A stretch of 64,000 nucleotides of DNA from Taenia hydatigena (Eukaryota > Platyhelminthes > Cestoda > Cyclophyllidea > Taeniidae), in assembly GCA_036345935.2 (NCBI GenBank), contig JADWOT020000003.1, positions 18,308,509 to 18,372,508 on the forward strand. The letters run 5' to 3'. A program made the position numbers and the translations under genes. Under the pieces are notes generated by a model. It had not been told where the DNA came from. It worked only from the letters and a program-made list of their open reading frames with translations, and searched no databases. Each line of letters begins with the position of its first letter. Positions within the stretch are counted from its first letter, which is position 1. This document shows positions 14,178-27,900 of this stretch, piece after piece.

Positions 14178-15887
14178 ATGTCAGAGTCCACAGGAAGGCG
14201 CTCTCTTGCTCTGCGCAAAACGGCTACTGGTGTGGACTTTCAAATCCCAGTCAATTTTGAGGAGACATTGAAGGGCGTGAAACCACCCATTATTCCACCC
14301 CTATTTAGATCAGTATGTGAGGAAATTCTCGCACGGATAGCCTCGCGTCAATTGAGCATCCTTCCAGCGCCCCTAAGCGCTCTCTTTTCCAACGCCGATG
14401 CTATGGCCGGAAATTTACTGTGGACTGCCCAAATTGACGAGGTTATCAAATTGCTTCATTTTGAAAAAAAGGGTCTAAATGAAAAGCAGAGGATTCTCAA
14501 GCGCAAAGCAGACCTGGAACCGCATCAGACAAGTGTCATTACTCGTGCCATGTTTCGGTACATCGAACTGTGCTCCGACGGTATTGACTTGACCGTTGAA
14601 TTTCCTGTCTACGGTTATTTAGTCCTCGGTCCACCTCTCCACAACGAAGGCAAGCCGGATTTGAGGTCCTACATACGCTCACTTGATTCGTTCTTTCGTG
14701 CGGCCTTGAGAAAAAACCCTATTAAACGCGATATTTTTTGCTATCTTATGCATTTCTTGTCCCAAATTTATCAGCTAATGAGTGACAGTTATCGGTCGGA
14801 GCCAGCGCTTTGTGGAATGACTCGCTACCTCTTGGCAAGTCGATTTGGTGAAGAGCTGATCTCCCTCCACTGCACAGAGTGTGAATCAAGGATAAAGGAG
14901 GACCACAAGGGTTGTCGAGTTTGTTCTTACATACCAACCCATATTCAACCGCCTTACCAAGCACAAGTTATTGATATGATGCTGGAGTACATTCCCCACT
15001 CCTACTGGCGAGAAAAATTGAATGATCCACGCGGTGGCTTGGTGGAGCGAAGTGGGACAGCCACAAAAATGGACGACTTTAACTCCATCATTCAGGCTAG
15101 AAAGGTGTCAAGTGTGGGGGACTTGCCGCATGTTAAAGCAACCCCGGAGAAAGGGCGAAAGACTTCTAAAATGGATCGGAAATTCCTATTTGTAGGATCC
15201 AGTAGAAATAACGGTGTGTCGCTGCGAAAGTCACGAGCTTCGACAGCAGTCATTGCTGAGGAGTCGAAGAAAAGCATCAAAAACAAGGACAGTGAGGAGA
15301 ATGCTGATAAGAGTAGTGACAGTCAAGGACCTTTCAACAAAACAAAGTCGGACGACCTACCTAGAAATGGCGCAGGTAGTGATGCCGCTGGTAGGAGTCA
15401 CAGAAGCGGTATTGTTAGCGGCCCCAAATCTATCGGCGGTCGTAGGAGTGGTGGTGTAGGTGAAAGCGGTGGAAGTGGTATTATCAGCTCAGCCCTTCGA
15501 AAAGACTCGGTTTCCTCCATATCACTTACTCGTAAAAATACACCCTCAAGTGGTATGCGGTCAACTCTGTTCACTACTCCCCCTACTCTCTCTAACGAAT
15601 CAACAGAGTCAACAACAACGGAAAGGACCGATAGACCCAACATCGCCACACCGAGGAGGCAAGTGAGAAGGAAACAGCGCAGAGCACGTTCGAGGACGAG
15701 GAGGCCGAGAGGTCGTAGCCCCTCAAAGAAGCATCGCCAGAGAACGAGGAGCCCAGGCAAGAAGAAGAAGGGTCGTGCACGATCTCCGAAGGTTATGAGG
15801 GAAGTAGGCAAAAATCGTGGCAGGAAGGGAGCTAAAAAGACTCCTCGTTCGAGAAAGAGGGGCAGAAGCCGAAGTAGACGACGCTAG
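14178..15887 (+). CDS. Divergent RhoGAP-like protein with CxxC pair and RS-type basic tail
   Basis: A single open frame of 569 codons from ATG 14178; an in-frame stop at 14124 bounds it upstream. I do not recognise an orthologue. Residues about 40-220 are helical. The start ('IPPLFRSVCEEI') and a later helix (about 180-225, 'NPIKRDIFCYLMHFLSQIYQ') resemble the first helix and the 'NRxTLxYLxxHL' helix of RhoGAP domains, but I see no arginine-finger G-x-x-R, so catalysis is doubtful. Next is C232-x2-C235-x10-C246-x2-C249, a possible zinc knuckle. A Ser/Gly-rich linker (about 300-490) leads to a basic tail (491-569) with many RS, RSP and KK units, typical of nuclear or RNA-associated proteins. 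A candidate AATAAA lies at 16410-16415. The missing introns are unusual here; a retrocopy, or unseen upstream 5' exons, are possible. The coding status is fairly secure, the domain call weak. Confidence 0.7.
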   Translation: MSESTGRRSLALRKTATGVDFQIPVNFEETLKGVKPPIIPPLFRSVCEEILARIASRQLSILPAPLSALFSNADAMAGNLLWTAQIDEVIKLLHFEKKGLNEKQRILKRKADLEPHQTSVITRAMFRYIELCSDGIDLTVEFPVYGYLVLGPPLHNEGKPDLRSYIRSLDSFFRAALRKNPIKRDIFCYLMHFLSQIYQLMSDSYRSEPALCGMTRYLLASRFGEELISLHCTECESRIKEDHKGCRVCSYIPTHIQPPYQAQVIDMMLEYIPHSYWREKLNDPRGGLVERSGTATKMDDFNSIIQARKVSSVGDLPHVKATPEKGRKTSKMDRKFLFVGSSRNNGVSLRKSRASTAVIAEESKKSIKNKDSEENADKSSDSQGPFNKTKSDDLPRNGAGSDAAGRSHRSGIVSGPKSIGGRRSGGVGESGGSGIISSALRKDSVSSISLTRKNTPSSGMRSTLFTTPPTLSNESTESTTTERTDRPNIATPRRQVRRKQRRARSRTRRPRGRSPSKKHRQRTRSPGKKKKGRARSPKVMREVGKNRGRKGAKKTPRSRKRGRSRSRRR

Positions 15888-16719
15888 CAAGCTAATCTTA
15901 TGCTTCTTGTATAGTTGATGCTTTTTCTAGTGAAAATTACCAATGGTTGATTAAGCCTTCGCCCGATCGTCCCCCAAATGATACGGGTTCTGATCCAGTC
16001 CCGTTCCAACGCACAAATATTGTGCACTCGCCTATGAGAATACCTGCAGCATAGAAGGATGTTTTTGGTTTCAGAGCACTTTCATGTAGAGGAAGTTAAT
16101 ATTCCCCATGTTGAGAGGGTTAAAAATACTGCTTTGGGTTCTTCAATGAGGATATTAGCATTCCTCCTGATGGAGGCATTCAAGGCACCACTTTGATTTC
16201 CATCAGTCCCGGGAATGGCCAGTTGAGGGGTGGGGCGAAAAACCCTGGACTCTTCAAAAGTAGCATATTTTCACACTGGATTTTGTAGTACAATTTCACA
16301 GTGTTACAAGTTGGGAACAAATTCCTGACTCGGGATTGTGAGAAAAATTCCACCCACTATTCACTTGATCAAGTAATTCATAATTCTATGCCAAGATCAA
16401 AGAGAAAATAATAAAGCCGACAAGGAGAATTGAGATTAGGGATGAAGCGTAGAAACCCGAGCCACTTCTGCAATTTCGATGAAGTATACCACCGTGGAGG
16501 AAGACTTGCTAGCGCACAGGAGAGCTCGGGAGTCATAGCCACGGGTGGAGAACCGTGCCGCCAAAGTTTAGCCTACACCTAAACAAAACACCTCAACCAC
16601 ACGGAATTTGTCGGCATTAAAAATAGGGAGTTAAAAACGTTTGCTAATTAATAGGCATTTGCAATCAAGTCTAAATTAAAGATCAAAAGCATTCCAAAAA
16701 TAGAGAATTGAGTAGCGGT

Positions 16720-16880
16720 TCTTTTGACGTTTCGTGCAGGGGTCCCATCTCCTGAAGTCGGTGGAAGTATAAATTTTAGGGCAGCAAATGTTTTGCCGTC
16801 GTACAGAGGAGTTGGAGTACCAGTGACATGGACCGGAGGTCAGAACTCTCGGCGGACAACACGATGGTGAAGCGTCTAGG
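16720..16880 (-). repeat. Old reverse-oriented LTR-like copy
   Basis: The blocks 'gggcagcaaatgttttgccg' and 'gacatggaccggaggtcaga' occur in the same order as the 'gggcagaat...' and 'catggcccggagacc' blocks of the LTR family read in reverse. High divergence, no clear termini. Confidence 0.3.
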
Positions 16881-17599
16881 CGCCTCGTTACCAAACAGAA
16901 GCTAGCAAGCAAAGCTCTCTAAGACCTTTTGATTCGCATTCTTGGCAAAGCAAGTAAAACGCTCTCGAACTAATTTCGCCCAGTTATTGAAGTTGCGAGT
17001 GACTGAGTACTTTTGGTGACGCCTCTGGGACAGAAGACTCATCCTATGCTGGGCATTTTGTATATCTATCGCCAGTGGAGAGAACACTGGTCCATAAACC
17101 GAGTCAGCATCACCTAAATTGTAAACAGCATTTTAATAGACCACGAAAATGAAATAATTGCCGAAGATGGCCATCACAGATCCCCCTCCTCCTCCCTTCC
17201 TCCATGAGGCTCAGTTTGATTTCTGTTACCGCCAACTTAGCACTCCGAAACTTTTATGCACTTGAAAGAAGGCAGGAGGTTTGGAGCTTCGCTGGCTGCC
17301 TCCGCTATCTGCGCGAACGTGTCAATCAAGTGGACACGCAATACCTCCTCCACTTCTCTGATAGCTAAATAGAACCCATTTCGAAGTGAGTGGACAGCAT
17401 TGAAGTGAGAGAATAGATGGCAAGGGAACGAATAGACTCGAAACTTCATCTCCACAGAAATATGCTAACACTTGTCCTCTGTTATATTTAAATCGGGTTA
17501 GCAATGGACGTTCTTGACAGCCTGCACACCCCCTTTCTGCCTCCAATACAACTCTCATTCAAAACGAAATTCCACAACAAGAGAAATCGTCACGAAGAT

Positions 17600-17765
17600 G
17601 GAGCAGTGTTATTGAGGTCGGGTATCATCTCAGTAAGGTGTGAATGCGATAAATGGCTCGAATGGCTCGTGGGCATGCTTCTTACAGCACCAACTACGCT
17701 GTGATGCCCGACGCGAGAGGTCTGCCAAGAGGTACGATTAAAAAGAGGACAGGTAAACCATACAA
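17600..17765 (+). repeat. TRIM internal-region copy (decayed)
   Basis: Contains 'ctcgtgggcatgcttcttac' (about 17668) followed by 'gatgcccgacgcgagaggtc' (about 17703). This matches in order the 'ctcgtgtgtg...' and 'gatgactgacgcgggaggtt' strings of the element at 46,451-47,332 and the copy near 3,900. A purine-rich stretch follows, as it does before the 3' LTR of the complete element. Confidence 0.4.
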
Positions 17766-18930
17766 CACCGAGACTCCTTTTTTAACTCTTAGTTTTGGTT
17801 GCATGATTACTCAAAGGCACGTCCACGTTCCAAAAGACTGCCCATCATGGAGGACCTTTGAGTAAGTCTTTCAGAAACGCTTTTCCACGGCCACCGAGGC
17901 TACCTCCATTGCGCCTCCAGAGGAAGGTATGATTCAACTGTTTTTTTGGAAGCATTCAAACGTTGACACCAAAGCAAAGATCGTAATACTGATACTCAGT
18001 TCCTGGAGCTTTTAAATGAGCACAAAGAGGGGGACACTCCGCACTTCCCATTTCAATTTTCTGCTTGCATCAGACCCTCGCCCAACAAACCGGTCCGAAG
18101 TTATTAATGTAAACGAAAATGCACTACGCGTAGGTTGAAGGCCATTGAAACCGTTCGATTGCTAAAAGATTTTTTTATGAAGCAACACTCATTAAATATG
18201 GCATAATTACGACAATTTCTCGTTTTCGTTGTTTTGACAAAGTAGAAGTTGCGTTAGTAGTGGGAAGCGACCTCACTACCCATTGACCTTGGACAATAAC
18301 TACGGCATGGTCTGCGTCTTTGAAAATCTCTCATATTCTAGGTCTTATTGCGAACTTTGCGGTAAAAATAAAACTCAAACTTTTAGCGTAAATTTTCAGC
18401 GACCGAGAGCCAATTTTCGCGTTAGTAGGCAATGTGTACAGGTCAGAAAAAAGAACATAAAAGTAAGAAAGTCAAGGGATCAGGACCTTTGCGTGGCCAG
18501 GTGCTTCACATGAGCCGCCTGATCGTTGCGCTGCGCTGCAGTGGACCGCCCTTCGCCTCGGTGGGAGCGTTGAAAGGAGGAAATTTGGAGGAGCCGAGAG
18601 AGACGTATTGAGTGAATATCGGTCGCCTTCCACATTCGACTTCAGTCTTAATTTTAGAAAGCGAGATGAAAGGTGCTGCAATCGCACTTTTTAATGCTTA
18701 AAATGAACAGCACCGACAGGCCTAACAACTCTTTAATGCGATGGCTACTTGCATCTTGGCAAGAAATTCGTTTCGATGACGTGAGAAGCAAGGTCAAATC
18801 ACCAAACAAATCACTTCAAGCGAGAACCGTCCTGGAAACTTCTTCCTTAATAGTGAAGTAGGGGTGCAAATGCACAAGTTATTTAACTTCTCAGCCAACT
18901 GCTACTTTGCCATACCGCTAAATCGGATAA

Positions 18931-21900
18931 CTACATTGCGCAAGCACAAAAAATTAAACTTTCAGTCGGCATTAAACGACCAACGTGGAAGTCGGGATTA
19001 GCTTTTTTGGTTCCTCTGAAACGTACGGCGTGCTCGGCTGGAACGTAGACGGCAATATAATTGGCATCTGGAAGAGCAGGATGAGTCGAGTAAAGCGACG
19101 GTAGAGACGGCATTCGAACAACGGATTTTGCGCCCTCATTTGTTTCCTGACTCTGAATTGTAGGAGAAGTTCACTTCAATCCATTTAAGCTCTCAAGCAT
19201 ACAACAGCGGGGGATTTCTATGAAGGTATTTAGTGGGGACGACCCCCCGTGAGTAGAAAAGGTCAAAAAGAATGCCAGGCACAAACTCATTGCTGAATTC
19301 GCTGGGTAGAGACCTGATGAATGGACAACTAATTTGATGAATTGAGCATACGAGCTTACAGAGTGGTCAGTATTTCTAATGAAACTACTGGGACCCCTTA
19401 AGAGGAGTGAGTGGCGCACTATTCATGGATTGGAATATGTGACATTATTGTAAGCATCAAAATAAACACTGCTGCCTATTTTAACTGCGGGTAGAGTAAA
19501 AATCACGATTTTACCGAGGACGGAGCTGTGGTTCTTTGATTCCTTGCAACGTTTTGCTGCTAAAATGAATAACCAAATCTCCAGTGAGTGAAAGGCGAGG
19601 AGGGATGACATCGACAAACCCTCAAAACAAAAACAGATTTCAGGCGACAAACAATGTTACTAATTGATTGTAGTTGTTGAATCAGCACCCAGTGATGTTT
19701 CACGTAGAACATTTCGAAACAGACAAGTTTTCAACTAAGGTGGAGGCTACCTTCAACTGAGTGATGACATTGGCGTCAGGAGACATATTAACTCCTTCAT
19801 GTTTCGTGTGTACCACGCAGTTGAAAACAATACTGGCTTTTAATTTAGCAGTTGAAGGAAGGCACCATAGGGCGGCAAGACACCGTCCATGTCAGTGTCA
19901 GCAAACTACTTACATGATCGGCACAATTGATGTGCTCATTTAGCTCCTCATAGTGGAGGTATACGAAGCACATATTGCAAAAGAATAGGTCACCACGAGC
20001 CGTGATGCTGTGCTTTTGAAGTAGCAAATTGATCTCTTGAGAGGTTCCATTCCCTAGGGTGATATTACTCTGAAACCGAGACAACGATTTAGAGCTGTTC
20101 TAAGGGCTAATAGTACTGTCCCAATGGTAAGAACTTATCCTCTGGAAAACAAACCTCCTGCGGCTTTGCTGCAATTCCACTTTGGGAAGAATATCCAGAA
20201 ATCTTTCGACCAGCTTCTTCCACTGCACGTGCAGTTTGGCGTTCTACCGATCCGTGCAACTGAGCACCAATCGTCTCCACCTTTCATGGAGAAAAAGGTG
20301 TCTACTGCGGAACAAAATTTGTCACCACAGCTGTTGCCACGTTGGACTGGCTTGGCACTTTTAGCCCGAGCTAGGGTTAGGCAGCCGAAACGCAAAGCGT
20401 ACACGAGGGCGTAAGCATTTGAGGCAGATTTGCACAACTCACAGCTTTTACATGCATCAAGGAATCTTGAGATTGGCAGGGCTGCCCGAGAGGCTGTCCA
20501 ACCCGATTGGCCTTGAGGTTGTAACAAAAAGAAGCCATTACCATCCTCTCAGATACAAGTAAACCTCTCAAGTAATAAATGGCATAGTTGTGATGTCCCC
20601 GTAAGATAGAATGAGCACCTAAAATGTTAGTCCTTCTGCTGACTATCTTGGAAGTTCGATGAATTTTGCCTTTTTTCCCGAATCTAGCTACTTGAATCGG
20701 TCTTGCAATCCGATTTTATAATAGTGTACCAGCAGAGGAGACTACTCTTGGCTTTGAAGTTCAAGAGCTTCGGCAGATGCCTTCCAATTGGTCCGGTCTT
20801 GTTGGTTCTGGAAGTTGTCTTCCGAAGACCATTGTGCAGTGATAGGAACCATATTAAGCAGTATTTTTGCAGGAAATCGTTGGATACTTTTATTATCCGC
20901 CTGATTTGAATGAGAAACGCGAGTGAAATTGACCCTAACTAGGAACCATAGAGAAATTCCCGTTTAAATTAACCAGGAAAATTCCACGAAAACCAATCAT
21001 ATACCCTAGAATAAGAATACAAAAAGAACATGAGGAGCGTAATAACGTCTAGAGTGCGATGTGAAGACCCTTGAAAGAAGCTGATCATTGAATGAACCAT
21101 TTTCTGTCGGAATCTGTCTTAACGTTTGAATATTTGAATTTATTCCGACAAATTTGGAAACGCTAACCCGCACTACGTGATCTTGACCTGTCGTTTGGAA
21201 TCACGGCATTTTAAAACCTGAAACTGTATTTGCACTCAACGCCAGTCGACAGCTTCCAGAGGCATTACAACAGGAAGGCGCGCTTAAGTAGATTTCAGTC
21301 TTCGCCTTGGCGACATGGCATTCTGTTCATGCCATTTCCGTCAACGATCCACCAGCTCTTTTGTAGTGATAATAAAGTGCTATCTAACTTCATTCACGTC
21401 CGCTGGAATAACTGGGACACTACGAAATCACGAATTCCACTCATTGGCCCCGTGGAGGAAAAATTTGCCGGAGCCACTCAAAACCGAAACGCCTTCCACA
21501 ATGCAGTCTTAGTGCGCATTAGTAGTCACCTGATTGTTGAAGTATACTTTCATTTGTGATTTAATGTGCTTAACTTTGCTAGGAAAGCACAGATCATCAT
21601 CTTGGTGACTGAAAAAGGAATAGTCTTCATGATCACACACGGAAGTAGTCGGAATATGTAGTTGAAAGTTTCATCAGACTAGCAAAGTTTCTGAAGACAA
21701 ATCGCAAAGATGTTGATGCGGAACCCTACGCTTTACATTCATATTGCAAAGTTTTACTTTACCAAATGTAATATTGACTACAAATACTGTCCTTCGCCTT
21801 GTTTTATGATGCTCAAACCGAAAATACTCACACTGTAATGACAAATTAGATTTTACAGGTGGCTAATTTAGTTAAGTGTTTGACAATGCAGCTTATGGGG

Positions 21901-24900
21901 ATGGGCTGCGGCGTGAGGCTTGTCCCTTTCGCCATCAATTGCAGCCCATCATCATTCCAGTGCTTACGACAATTTTTTTAGGCATGAATAAGACAACCTC
22001 ACTTCGCCAGAGGAGTGAAAAGTGGCGTTTAAGCTTTCAGTCAGTTTTTGTAAAAAAAATCAAGCTTTTCCACAACGAGGTTAATCAGGAACGGATTAGG
22101 TGGCAGTCCTCTTTAGCATACGAAATGGAAGGGCCTAGATGTATTTCAGTAAATTGCAAGTTCAACAGTTAAGAAAATCGCTTTGCGTTCAGCCCGAAAA
22201 AAAGATGCAGAGTGAAGATAGGTTACTTCAGGAACGCGTAGAATTACAATAAGTGTCGATGTCAACATCAACCATTCTTTCTAAAGTGAATAGAGGCTTG
22301 CGCAGTTTTGATGCGTGTTGACTCGAATTACATTGGGCCCGCCAATGGATCTCCCTCCGTGAATTCAGGACTCAGGCTCGCGCAAACTCCACAGTTCCGT
22401 ATAAATTACCATTGCTTCAAGTCGAGAGAGATTTTTCGGAGTTTACAGCAATCGATATTTCACAGTCCAAGAAACGATATCAACTCACATTAACTGTATT
22501 TTGACAGGAGAACTGTGGAGTCAGGTAAGAGACATTGCCCAAAGCTAAAGTTGATACTTTTTCGGTCTGTTCCAGTGAGGGGTTCCGAGGAACAGCTGGT
22601 GCAGCTCGACTGACCTTGAAAATAAAAGGAAAAACAAAACTAATTGATGTTAAAGAATTCTTACTATATCGTATTCAATTCATTTAAATGAAGTTGTTAC
22701 CGATCCTCGACGTCCGGCTGAAAATTTGTGACGCGGTGTGAGCAGATGCGCTTCGAAGAGGTGCTTTTCATCAAAATCCAAACCACATTCCTGGCAGAGG
22801 AATGAGGTGATACCATTTGTTGTCGACTGTGACGTCGCTTGGACCGGTGGTGGTAGATGTGGGTAGGTGGAAGCAGACCACAGTGGAAAGTCCGCTTTGG
22901 ACACAGCCGGAGGAGCTGCAGTACGACATGGATGGGACAGCAATTTGTCCAACTCCGAAAACGACAGCCGGCAGTCATTACATTGGACGTTGATTGGTCT
23001 AGACTGCAGTTGACAGACGAAAGATCCCCCAGTAGTCAACATCAAAAAGTGACCGACCATAATACACCCGGCCTAACTGAACCGCACTTTATAAAACCCT
23101 AACACCTCAATTCCTTTCTTTATTCGCACTTTTGCTACCTTGACACTTACACTGGTAAACGGCGACCCTGCCGGTTCTCTCATCTCCGTTTGCGTTTGTT
23201 TGGAAACAGGCGCCTTCACTTCAGGGTTCTGTAATTACCAAATTAAAAGCATTTGATCTGAGCCCACCGTTTTGAAGTATCAGCATTACTACTCCCTGAT
23301 CTCATTGACAATGATCATTTTGTTAAAAAACTGTTGAACTGAAACGCTAGTTTGCACTGGGGCGCTGGATGCTCCAAAGTCATGACATTCACGTGGCGAC
23401 AAACCTGTACGCCTCAAAATGGAATCATCATAAGGCTTTAAGAGCGACATGATGTCAATTCTACACCCCATCCTTACAATGCAATTAACTCTATAGATTC
23501 GCAGATGACTTAAACCTCCGCGATCCTTCCACATGCATAGGACCGCTTCTATCGCGAATTTAATTAGCGCGCTATTCTTATAGACTGATCTAAATTAAAA
23601 TGCAGACACCATAAAAGCAAGTAATCTAGGGAAGAGGAATTACTTTATAAGATTTGAATTTAAAGGGGGCTAGTAGCCAATGCAATGTCAACATTCTAAC
23701 GCGAACACATATTTTTTATCACTAATGCAAGGAGTCTTGCCTAATTGGTAATGCGTAAAGGCAATGCTCTAAAGGCAGAATTAATGTTTTCCTAATAAAT
23801 TTATAAGTTTGCTATTAATTTCAATTTTTATAAAGCTGATTGCTTTGGCTTACGCGCCAATTATTTGACGTATTAGTACCTTAGCATTCGATGCCTGCAT
23901 TTGCTTTGGTACTTCGGACTGCCTCACAATCTACAAAATAATAGAGCTGTTCAGAACCCTCTCGTTGGGACCTCTCATGGTTGAATAAATATACTACTTC
24001 CTACAATTAAATTACTCCTCTTTTATTCCCACTTGAGGTAATTACATTTATACGATTACATTTTTGAGCACTTAACCGGGCAACGAGCCCACACATATAG
24101 TTTAGCAAAAAGTATCACATAAGACAATTCCTGGGCGGAGTCTATCGCAAAAAAAAACACAAAATATGTAAATATTCACAAAGCAAATTGAATTACACAC
24201 ATTTAAAGTGGATGAATAAAACGCTTAGATACTTCTACATTAACCTTGTGGTTAACAATCAACTCACCCCTTCTGACAGTGGCAACTGTGGGAACTTTTC
24301 GACTTGCCATGGTCTAAATAAATCGCCTCCTTTCTGTTAATCAAAAGAATGATTTGGTGATTCACGTCAAGGCTTCAGAGCACTTTAATTGATGCTATTT
24401 GTTATTATCATTCACGATAAATTGAAGTGATGGAGTGGAGCAGGTGATTTGTGAGTGATTTGATCGCTCCGTCAAGGCCATTCATTTGAACATAGGCAAA
24501 GCAGGATCAGTTGACTAATACAGGCCAAGTTGCTCTTTTACCAATTCTACAAAACATTGATTCCGAGTTTTTAGCTTGCACACACATCTACCAAGCCCTT
24601 CATTCCAGTCGCAGTTGGCAAAAAGCATTCGAGACAGGCGGTAACCAAGTCTCGAGACTGTGCTCTCAGGCACCTGGTTTTCCTGTTACCAGCAAAAGTG
24701 AAATGACCAACAGCTTTGCATTCGAACGGCTCACCCTTTCAGATGTGACGTTAGACCGGGTGGGCGTCCGAATATATCCGCTATCCGAAAAGGTGTAGGA
24801 ATCTCTCATTTACAAAGGACTCATTAGCATAATTGCTTTTATAGATCTGTTCCTTAGTCTGTAACAAGTAAACAACAGTGGTTTCCTTTAACAGGGACGA

Positions 24901-27900
24901 TAAGATGGGTTTTATCCCCAAGTTTAAAAGGGAAATGAGCCTGGATTATGGAGAAGAGATGTGTAGAGGCAAGTACTTACGTCAAGTTTGCTTCCCTGGA
25001 GCGTTTGTCGAACCGAAACTTGTGGCATGTAGATCTGCATACACAAAAAACAAGTAAAAACGGTAATTACAAAATAGTTGTGTTGTGAAGGTATGTATCG
25101 AGCTTGAGGATCGGCGGCATCAAAACATATGTGGCAGGTCACGATCTCACGAATGATCTCCTTCAATGAACAGACTAATCTGCTCCCGCCACATCGGCTA
25201 CAATGACCCATAATTCAATTTTCGAAGGAGGTGGCAACTGCCTGGAACCTTTGGTGCTGCCTCTTTAATTGACGGCTTTCTAGGTCTACTGACAAGGGGA
25301 ATGCGCCTGAACCATTAGGGAAGCCGGTTCCATCCTCAGCTCACACAAATTGAGCAGAGCTGAATATCATCTACCCTTTAGGTTAACAAGTCACCTCTAG
25401 TTTCTCGAATGCCTCCGCTTTACTATCTAATTTCTGACAGTCTTCCTCACCTACACTAATTAGGCGAAATTACTCAGGTTGAAGCCTGCCTGAAGATAAT
25501 TGTGAAAGCAACCAATCACAGTCATCACTCGCATCGAAATTTCGGTGCCAAGAGGGTGAAATTTAATTTGCTTAGGTGTGCATTGCCATGTTTACATTGT
25601 TCAATGCCCCTCGGTGTTCTCCCCAGCCTTCCATGATGGTGGCAAAGCGAGCTAAATGGCATAGCGCGTCATGCAATTGGCAAGTGAAGTGAATACAGGG
25701 CCTCATTAACACTCAATTAAGCACCACTTAAAAACACAGAACTTTTTGATGCAATCACTGCAATGATTGCGAAATGGCACAAAAATTGACAGTTTATAAG
25801 CTGACTTGCTTTTGGCTTGGTTTGAGTGGCAGGCGGCAAACCTGACGCAGCGTCCCCTAAGTTCCCGACCTAAAAAAGTCCAGAGAGAAAGCTAAGGTTA
25901 CAACAAAGTTTATTTCTTTGGTTTGTAGGTCTAGTCAACTGTCTTTAGGGGCACCTATCAAAATTATGGCCTTGTTTAGCAAAGCAGCATCTAAACGCCT
26001 CAGGAGGCATTCCTTCCGCTCCCTCCTTCGACTTGGTCACAGGGGCTTCTGTTTCATTGCTACCGCTTGATTGTTAAAACCATCCACAATTGTCTGTTAA
26101 GTTTTTTGCCCTTTTAAGTGGGGCCTCAAAATACACTAAGGCGTGAATGCGAAAGTTAGGGACAGACCTCCTGACTTTCGTGCTCAATGTGATTCATAAG
26201 CTATGTTGGGAGAAATGTATGAATCTCATCTAGTTTTTATGCCTGGTCAGGCCATTCAAAAGTGATCTTGCTATGAGAGAGTGGCCTGCCGAGTGCCTTA
26301 CAGTTCCGGTAGAAGTGTCCGGTGGATTGGTGGGCGATTTATCCATATTCAGGGGAACGTAGGGCTCCGAGTACTCGAGAGAGGGACAAACAAAAAGGCG
26401 GTTATTTAAGGGGCAATTTTTAAGGCAAAAGCATCCGTATACTTTTGCTCTTATTCAGTGAATAGACAGTGGTGCTTCTGTGAGAATGAAGCGGAGGCGT
26501 TTTATGCCTCACACTGCCTACTGATTTTGGGTAACTGGATCGGCGATTCGGATAGGCGCTGAACTTACCAAAATCGGTGGCTTCGGCTGGACCTAAAAGA
26601 ACCGAAATGGGTTTATGAACGGTTTAGAAAGGTGTCAGAGGTGATGAACGCTTGAGCCTTTGCAGGATTGCCCAACTCTCCCAAACAACCGGAGGGTTGT
26701 CGCTTAAGTTCACGCGGAAGGGATGACACGATGACGTTTTTCATGTTTTTTATAACTTTTACAAGTACAGTACAAGGTAAACAGCAAGTTCTTACCTCAA
26801 CGTGTGGATTGAATATTGACCTCTCCTCTCTTTCTTGAATGCTGTTCCACCTCTGTGCCTGGTTACCCTAGAAACAATGGGAAAGTTGTACACCCAAGAG
26901 GACTCAACTGTTGAATGTTGCAATCGCCTGAGAAAATATTCGCATAATTATGGAGCCACATTTTTCTCATGAAAGTGTGAGCTTCTTCTCAGCTACTGGA
27001 GAGTTTAAAAGTGACTTCAGACTCATAAAAGCAGTGGGGAGGGGAGGGGGATGCAATTGCTGCGCAAAACACTCACCACTCCTGTGGGAGTCTTCTTTTA
27101 TTTCTCTTTTTACTCAGGGTAAGGTGGTAGTAGAAAATTGCTGACTGCTCTCACCTTCTCCTTCACTGGCTCTTGAGGCGAGCTGACAGGCGACTTGACC
27201 TTGTTATAAAGTCGGTTCTCGAACTGATTTTGCTATAAAAGTACGTAAAACAAGGTAAAAACCATATGCTACAGCAATTTGTGCCTCCTTTTAATAACAA
27301 ATAGATGAATGCTTGGATGGTTTGATAAATGGATGGATGGATGAACACCTTTAAAGTAGGTATTTAAGGGTTGCAATAAAATCCTCTCCATAATGGGAGG
27401 TGTATAGTAGATAACTCACGTGATAAGGCGTGTCAATGTGATTGAGTAGGCGATTTTTGTCATCAAAGCGCAGATTACATAGGGCACAACTCCAAAATCC
27501 ACTGCTTTTTACACTCGTGTTTGTCTCCAACTTAATGGTGATAAAAAGCTCTCTTTAGGGCAGCAACACTACACCTTTGCTTCCTTCCACTAGGAGGGAG
27601 TGGCTGAAGCTAGGGTTAGGGCAGAGTCTGGAACTGAGGGTTAGTTCACTGCACCAGAAAGTACTTCTCAGTTCCCTGCCAATGAAAGCGTGAAAGAGAG
27701 ACGCGGATTTGTAATAAGCTCTCTATGCTTCCCTTAGTCTTCTACGCTTGATTTGCTCCATAACCCACTGCACTGACCACTACCAGCTAGCAGTTATGGC
27801 AAACAAAGCTTTGTGGTAGGACACACCGAAGAGCAGTAAAAATTGATGAGACTCTTCAAGCGAAGCACACTTACGTCTGAACCGGTCCCATTGGTATTCA

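Larger units (their letters stand above)
15888..18930. other. Intergenic stretch with old repeats
   Basis: Apart from the AATAAA at 16410 and the repeat pieces listed separately near 16.7 and 17.6 kb, I see no gene. The short frames here have no recognisable domain and no matching splice sites. Confidence 0.5.

Noticed and set aside
22857..23102. Plus-strand frame over the zinc-finger exon at 22.7-23.0 kb
   Set aside because: Shadow of the minus-strand exon that carries two finger motifs with matched splice sites.
24511..24798. Plus-strand 95-codon frame at 24.5 kb
   Set aside because: Lies in an intron of the minus-strand gene, with no recognisable domain or splice partners.
25980..26060. 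Possible extra exon of the VHS/zinc-finger gene ('SNETEAPVTKSKEGAEG')
   Set aside because: The frame looks real but only fits phase 2 borders, unlike its neighbours; left out of the model.
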